From Sphaerisporangium aureirubrum (GTDB taxonomy: Bacteria; Actinomycetota; Actinomycetes; Streptosporangiales; Streptosporangiaceae), in contig NZ_JBHSRF010000045.1 of the NCBI RefSeq assembly GCF_042658925.1, forward strand, positions 1 to 64,000: a DNA stretch of 64,000 bases, read 5' to 3'. Each line of letters opens with the position of its first letter. Position 1 is the stretch's first letter. The notes under the pieces were generated by a model. It was not told where the DNA came from, did not search any database, and was given only the letters and a program-made list of their open reading frames with translations. The position numbers were made by a program, and so were the translations under genes. Of this stretch, positions 60,165 through 64,000 are shown in pieces.

Positions 60165-61402
60165 GTGATGTCGTGCCGGTGGGAGCGCGGCCGGTGGTGG
60201 GTGAGGGGACGCGCGTGCGGCTGCGTGGGCTGGCGTGGCGGCGGGACGGGGACGAGTGGATCGTGGGGCGGATGGACGTGGGGGCGTTCGTGGCGTTGCC
60301 CGAGGTGGGGAAGCGGGTCGTCGAGCTGCTCGAGGACGGGATGAGCGCCGGGGAGGCGCGCGCGGTGCTGCTCGGGGAGACCGGGCAGGACGTGGACGTC
60401 GCGGGGTTCGTCGAGGATCTGATCGCCCTGGACTTCGTGGCGGAGGCCGGCGGGCGGGACCTCGCCTCGGCGGCGGCGCCGAGGGCCACGTTCCCCCGCC
60501 TGCGGCCGGAGCACGTGCGGTTCGCGCTGAGCCCGGTGGCGGTCTGGGCCGCCGTGGCGCTGCCGGTGGCCGCGGCGGTGACGCTGGTGCTCCGCCCCGG
60601 CCTGGTGCCCGGCTACCGGGACCTGTTGTGGAGCCCACACGGGAGCCTGGTGCTCGGGTTCACCGCGGCGGCCGGGTGGACGATCCTGATGGCGCACGAG
60701 CTGGCGCACCTGGTGGTGGCCCGCGCGACGGGGGTGCCCGCGCGGATCCGGCTCGGCACGCGCCTGCAGTTCCTCGTCATGGAGACCGACATCAGCGGCA
60801 TCGAGCTGGCCCCCCGGCGGCACCGCCTGACCGCGTACCTGGCCGGGATCGCCGTCAACGTGGCCGTCGCCTCGGCCGCCGTCCTGCTCGGCGCGGCCAC
60901 CGCGCCCGGCACGCTCCCCCACCGGCTCCTCGGCGCCGTGGCCCTGCTGGCTCTGCTCCCCCTCCCCTTCCAGTTCATGGTCTTCATGCGGACCGACGTG
61001 TACTTCGTCCTGCAGGACCTCACCCGCTGCCGCGACCTGTACGGCGAGGGCGCCGCCTTCGCCCGGTACGCGGCCCGCCGCCTCCGGCACACGGCCCGAC
61101 GCCGGGGACCTCCTCCGGCCGACCCCAGCGCGCGGCTCCCGCCCGGGGAGCGGCGGGCGGTGCGGGCGTACAGCGCCGTCCAGGTGCTCGGCACCGCCGC
61201 CTGCCTCGCCGCGCTGGCCGTCGTGACGCTGCCCGCGGACGTCACGCTGCTGGTGCGGGCCGCGTCGGCCCTCGGCCCGGACCGGCCGCCAATAGCCAAC
61301 CTCGACGCGGCGGCCGTGCTGGTCACGCTCACCGCCCTGCACGTGCTGTGGGCCGTCACCTGGTGGCGCGGGCGGGTACGGCGGCGCCGGGCGACTCCCT
61401 GA
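60161..61402 (+). CDS. M50-family membrane metalloprotease with PqqD/RRE-like N terminus
   Basis: A 413-residue protein. Residues 18-95 (VRLRGLAWRRDGDEWIVGRM to VAGFVEDLIALDFV) resemble a PqqD/RRE-type domain. From about residue 120, membrane helices surround the zinc motif MAHELAH (His179, Glu180, His183), and MRTDVYFVLQDLTRCRDL is the second M50 signature. Site-2-like proteases of this kind remove leader peptides in some RiPP pathways. The GTG start overlaps the ThiF stop, so the two are translated together. No transporter gene follows within the window. Confidence 0.88.
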   Translation: MSDVVPVGARPVVGEGTRVRLRGLAWRRDGDEWIVGRMDVGAFVALPEVGKRVVELLEDGMSAGEARAVLLGETGQDVDVAGFVEDLIALDFVAEAGGRDLASAAAPRATFPRLRPEHVRFALSPVAVWAAVALPVAAAVTLVLRPGLVPGYRDLLWSPHGSLVLGFTAAAGWTILMAHELAHLVVARATGVPARIRLGTRLQFLVMETDISGIELAPRRHRLTAYLAGIAVNVAVASAAVLLGAATAPGTLPHRLLGAVALLALLPLPFQFMVFMRTDVYFVLQDLTRCRDLYGEGAAFARYAARRLRHTARRRGPPPADPSARLPPGERRAVRAYSAVQVLGTAACLAALAVVTLPADVTLLVRAASALGPDRPPIANLDAAAVLVTLTALHVLWAVTWWRGRVRRRRATP

Positions 61403-61484
61403 GCGGCGAGACGGCCGGTCTCGTCCGATGCCTACCCGGGCGAAGCCGCGCCGCGGAGAAGGCGAGCGCCGTAGCATCGGCGAT

Positions 61485-62831
61485 GTGGCCGAGCCGGTGC
61501 CGGGTGTCCCCTCCCCGCAGTCACAGATCACCCCCGAGGCGGCGGATCTCGCGGAGTTACGCGCGGCGCGCCGGGAACTCGACGAGGTGGTGGCCCTCAT
61601 CCGTGAGGTGCCCGGCTACGAGGACTTCCTGGCCGCGCCGACCTTCGCGGACGTGGCCGCCGCGGCCGAAGGACCGCTCTGCTACGTCACCCCCGCCGAG
61701 GCCGAGGGGCTGGCGCTCATCGTGCGCGGCGACGACGTCGAGCACGTCCCCCTGCCGGAGCTGACCACCGACGAGGTCCGCGCCCGCGTGACGGGCCTGT
61801 TCGCCTCCTACGACGAGTTCCGGCCCCGCGAGGACGCCGCCCCCACCGCGTGGGAGCTGGACCTGGACGCGGTCACCCGCTGGCTGTGGGACGCCGCGAT
61901 GGGCGACATCCTCGGGCGCCTCACGCCGCACGACGGCACGGCCGAGGACGCGCTGACCCTGGTGCCCGGCGGCCTGCTCGGGCTGCTTCCCCTGCACGCC
62001 GCCTGGACCGCGGACCCGGCCACGCCCACGGGGCGGCGGCACGCCCTGGACGTGACCACCGTCAGCTACGCGCCCAACGCCCGCTCGCTGACCGCGGCCA
62101 GGAAGATCGCGCGGGAGCGGCCGGGGCACACGCTGCTCGCGGTCACCGACCCCCGGCCGATGCCGGAGTGGTACCCCGAGATGCCGTACACCGCCCTGGA
62201 CACCATGGCCGCCACCGCCGCGCTGCCCGCCGCCGCCCGGACGCTGGCGGGCGAGGAGGCCACCGTGGCGGCCGTCCGGGACGCGCTGCCCGCCGCCGAC
62301 GTGCTGCACTTCGCCTGCCACGGCCGCGCCGACCTGGCCGAGCCCCTGGACAGCGCGCTGATGCTGTCCGGGGGCCACCCGCTGCGGCTGCGCGACCTGC
62401 TGGCGATGGACCTGCGGATCCGCCTGGCCGTCCTGTCGGCCTGCGAGACCTCGCTGCCCGGCACCGAACTGCCCGACGAGGTCGTCGCCCTGCCCACCGG
62501 CCTGCTCCAGGCGGGCGCGGCCGGTGTGGTGGCGTCCCTGTGGGCGATCCCCGACCTCGCTACCAGCATGGTGGTCACCGAGTTCTACCGCCGCTGGCGC
62601 GGGCACGGCCTCTCCCCCGGCGCCGCGCTGCGGGACGCCCAGCGCTGGGTCCGCGACACCACCAACGCCGAGAAGGCCGCCGTCTGGGAGCGGGACCTCG
62701 AAGCCGGGGACGGCCTGCCTCCCCACGACGTCGCCGACGCCCTGCTCGACGTGGTCACCGTGCGCGAGCCCGGCGACCGCGACGAGTCCCGCCTGAGCGC
62801 CTGGGCGGGCTTCTGCCACGTCGGCGTGTGA
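61485..62831 (+). CDS. TPR-less CHAT caspase-like protease
   Basis: A 448-residue protein with a helical linker (ELRAARRELDEVVALIREVPGYEDFL), a beta-rich part, and a CHAT domain: His279 in HFACHGRAD and Cys320 in VLSACETS. Linkers of this type normally follow long TPR arrays in CHAT proteins; here there are none. The GTG at 61485 lacks a ribosome site but has TAGCAT seven bases upstream, as in the other CHAT gene; the ATG at 61428 also lacks a ribosome site and is the alternative. It follows the M50 gene by 82 bases. Confidence 0.9.
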   Translation: MAEPVPGVPSPQSQITPEAADLAELRAARRELDEVVALIREVPGYEDFLAAPTFADVAAAAEGPLCYVTPAEAEGLALIVRGDDVEHVPLPELTTDEVRARVTGLFASYDEFRPREDAAPTAWELDLDAVTRWLWDAAMGDILGRLTPHDGTAEDALTLVPGGLLGLLPLHAAWTADPATPTGRRHALDVTTVSYAPNARSLTAARKIARERPGHTLLAVTDPRPMPEWYPEMPYTALDTMAATAALPAAARTLAGEEATVAAVRDALPAADVLHFACHGRADLAEPLDSALMLSGGHPLRLRDLLAMDLRIRLAVLSACETSLPGTELPDEVVALPTGLLQAGAAGVVASLWAIPDLATSMVVTEFYRRWRGHGLSPGAALRDAQRWVRDTTNAEKAAVWERDLEAGDGLPPHDVADALLDVVTVREPGDRDESRLSAWAGFCHVGV

Positions 62832-62862
62832 GCTCCCCTGGGGGACGGAAGGCGGGTGACCG

Positions 62863-64000
62863 GTGCTGAAGGCCGGGAAGGACGAGGACGACTGGCGGCG
62901 GCTCGCGGTGCTGGCCCGCCCGCTGCTCGGGCGGCTGCTGGCCGGCGCCGGGGACGCCGCCGCGCTGCGCGCCGAGCTGGACCTGGCGCTCGCGCTGCCG
63001 CCCGGGACGGCCAAGGCGGCGCTGCGGCGGGTGCTCACGAGCCGGCCGGAGCTGCGGGCCTGGGTGAACGAGCGGGACGGGGCGCGGGGGCCGGACTACC
63101 GGGGCGTGGCGGGGGCGCCGTCCCGGTACCTGGAGGTGGCGGCGCCCGAGCGGGTGGCGGTGGGGATGCGGGTGCCGATGTTCGTGCGGGTGCTGCTCGG
63201 CCCGGCGGACCAGGCGACGGCGCTGCGGCCGTTCGACGTCCCGCCGGAGGGGGCCGAGGTCGTCGTGTCGGTGTGGGCGCCGGGTCTGGTCCCGCACGCG
63301 GACCTGGAGCAGGAGCTGACGGTTCCCGCGAAGGGGGACTCCGCCGCGCTGCGGTTCTCGTTCACCGCGCCGGGGACGGGGCTGTACCGGGTGGTGGTGC
63401 GGGCCTACCGGGGCGGCACGCCGCTCGGGGAGACGGCGGTGCAGATCTCCGCCGAGCACGACGGGCACGCGCAGGAGGAGTCGGTCACGACGTCCGTCAT
63501 CCCGTCCATGGCCTTCGAGCCGGGCGAGGTGACGTTGCAGGTGAACCGGGAGGCCGACCACTACCGCTTCCAGCTGCTCACCGACGCGCTGCCGCTGCCG
63601 GTGCGGTCGGGGCGGCTGGCCGGGGACCCCGCCGCGATCGTGGAGCGGCTCGCCGGCGAGCTCGGGCGGATGGCGTCCGGCGAGCACGACCTGCAGGGCC
63701 CGGCCCTGGTGCGGCGGCGGCTGAAGAGCCTCGGGGCCGAGCTGTGGGGCGACGTGGTGCCGGACGCGATCCGCGACCAGTTCTGGCGGCAGGCGGGCCA
63801 CGTCACGTCGTTCACCGTCGCCAGCGAGCTGGACGACATCCCGTGGGAGCTGCTGTACCCGCTGGACGGCGACGACGAGGCCGGGTTCCTGGCCGAGCGC
63901 GTCCCGATCGTGCGGCGGGTGCACGGGCAGGTGCGGGCGCGCAGGCTGGCGCTGCCCAGCGCCGCGTACGTGCGGTCCCTGACCGAGGTGCCCGGCCTGG
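62863..64000 (+). CDS. Second CHAT-type protein, 3' end cut by window
   Basis: At least 379 residues, open to the window edge. Residues 1-65 are helical (DDWRRLAVLARPLLGRLLAGAGDAAALRAELD), possibly an adaptor domain. A beta-sandwich follows (VAVGMRVPMFVRVLLG, APGTGLYRVVVRAYRGG). Then ASELDDIPWELLYPLDG is the segment that precedes CHAT catalytic domains in many relatives; the His-Cys dyad would lie past base 64000. The GTG at 62863 is 31 bases after the CHAT stop, so the two genes form one unit. The CHAT call is an inference until the rest is seen. Confidence 0.75.
   Translation, partial: MLKAGKDEDDWRRLAVLARPLLGRLLAGAGDAAALRAELDLALALPPGTAKAALRRVLTSRPELRAWVNERDGARGPDYRGVAGAPSRYLEVAAPERVAVGMRVPMFVRVLLGPADQATALRPFDVPPEGAEVVVSVWAPGLVPHADLEQELTVPAKGDSAALRFSFTAPGTGLYRVVVRAYRGGTPLGETAVQISAEHDGHAQEESVTTSVIPSMAFEPGEVTLQVNREADHYRFQLLTDALPLPVRSGRLAGDPAAIVERLAGELGRMASGEHDLQGPALVRRRLKSLGAELWGDVVPDAIRDQFWRQAGHVTSFTVASELDDIPWELLYPLDGDDEAGFLAERVPIVRRVHGQVRARRLALPSAAYVRSLTEVPGL

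Noticed and set aside
58298..61402. Thiazole/oxazole-type (YcaO) RiPP cluster
   Set aside because: An E1-like partner is present, but there is no YcaO cyclodehydratase or flavin dehydrogenase in the visible part.

Overview
The window is a high-GC actinomycete chromosome segment. The gene set suggests a member of Streptosporangiales or a close relative, but the genus cannot be fixed from the sequence alone. The evidence is a phosphatidylinositol-mannoside (PIM) locus, Lsr2, an EF-G2-type GTPase, an XRE/DUF5753 regulator near a DUF574-type methyltransferase, several ECF sigma factors, GTG/TTG starts, and a number of starts that look leaderless (a TAnnnT -10 element 6-7 nt before the start codon). 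No tRNA, rRNA or CRISPR array was recognised. The window cuts a gene at each end: a LuxR regulator at base 1 and a CHAT protein at base 64000.

Layout. 1-9.8 kb: accessory enzymes (two alpha/beta hydrolases, a metallo-beta-lactamase-fold hydrolase, a glycosyltransferase/patatin operon, aldo-keto reductase plus nitroreductase with an operator-like repeat, and a MarR regulator). 9.9-22.2 kb: the conserved thrS-HIT-pgsA-patA-pimA block for PIM lipids, all on the minus strand. It is split between HIT and pgsA by three plus-strand genes (EF-G2, a GHL10 glycoside hydrolase-like protein, and a phosphatase-fold membrane protein). 22.3-27 kb: GH25 lysozyme, a branched-polyamine-synthase-like protein, small stress or housekeeping genes and an ECF sigma factor with a SnoaL-like tail. 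27.1-28.5 kb: a tandem array of about five units of roughly 200-270 bp. One unit junction carries a 132-bp MITE-like element with 23-bp inverted ends and an 8-bp target duplication; a sister junction preserves the empty site. 28.8-33.5 kb: a stress island (PPOX-like, USP, CBS-BON, Hsp20, MerR, zinc alcohol dehydrogenase).

33.6-40.5 kb: a protease cluster made of a metzincin-type metallopeptidase, a TPR-CHAT caspase-like protease, a divergent subtilisin, an ECF sigma factor and a small partner protein. None of the three proteases has a visible signal peptide, so an intracellular regulated proteolysis or conflict system is likely. 41.4-55 kb: Lsr2, NAD kinase with a two-subunit fluoride channel, membrane-associated small proteins, an iron-boxed siderophore-interacting protein, an orphan sensor kinase, two XRE regulators, a methyltransferase, a TauE-like exporter and a secreted FN3-CBM2 protein. 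A 12 x 12-bp minisatellite follows.

57-64 kb: the most interesting region. Two tandem peptide genes of 23 and 24 codons (58449-58520 and 58704-58778) share an LDKKETT motif and a Cys-Ala pair. They are followed by a strong hairpin and then by an operon of an E1/ThiF-like enzyme with an N-terminal RRE-like domain, an M50 membrane protease that also begins with a PqqD/RRE-like domain, and two CHAT-protease genes. I read this as a candidate RiPP (ribosomally made, modified peptide) pathway joined to caspase-like proteases. The modification and the biological role are not known.
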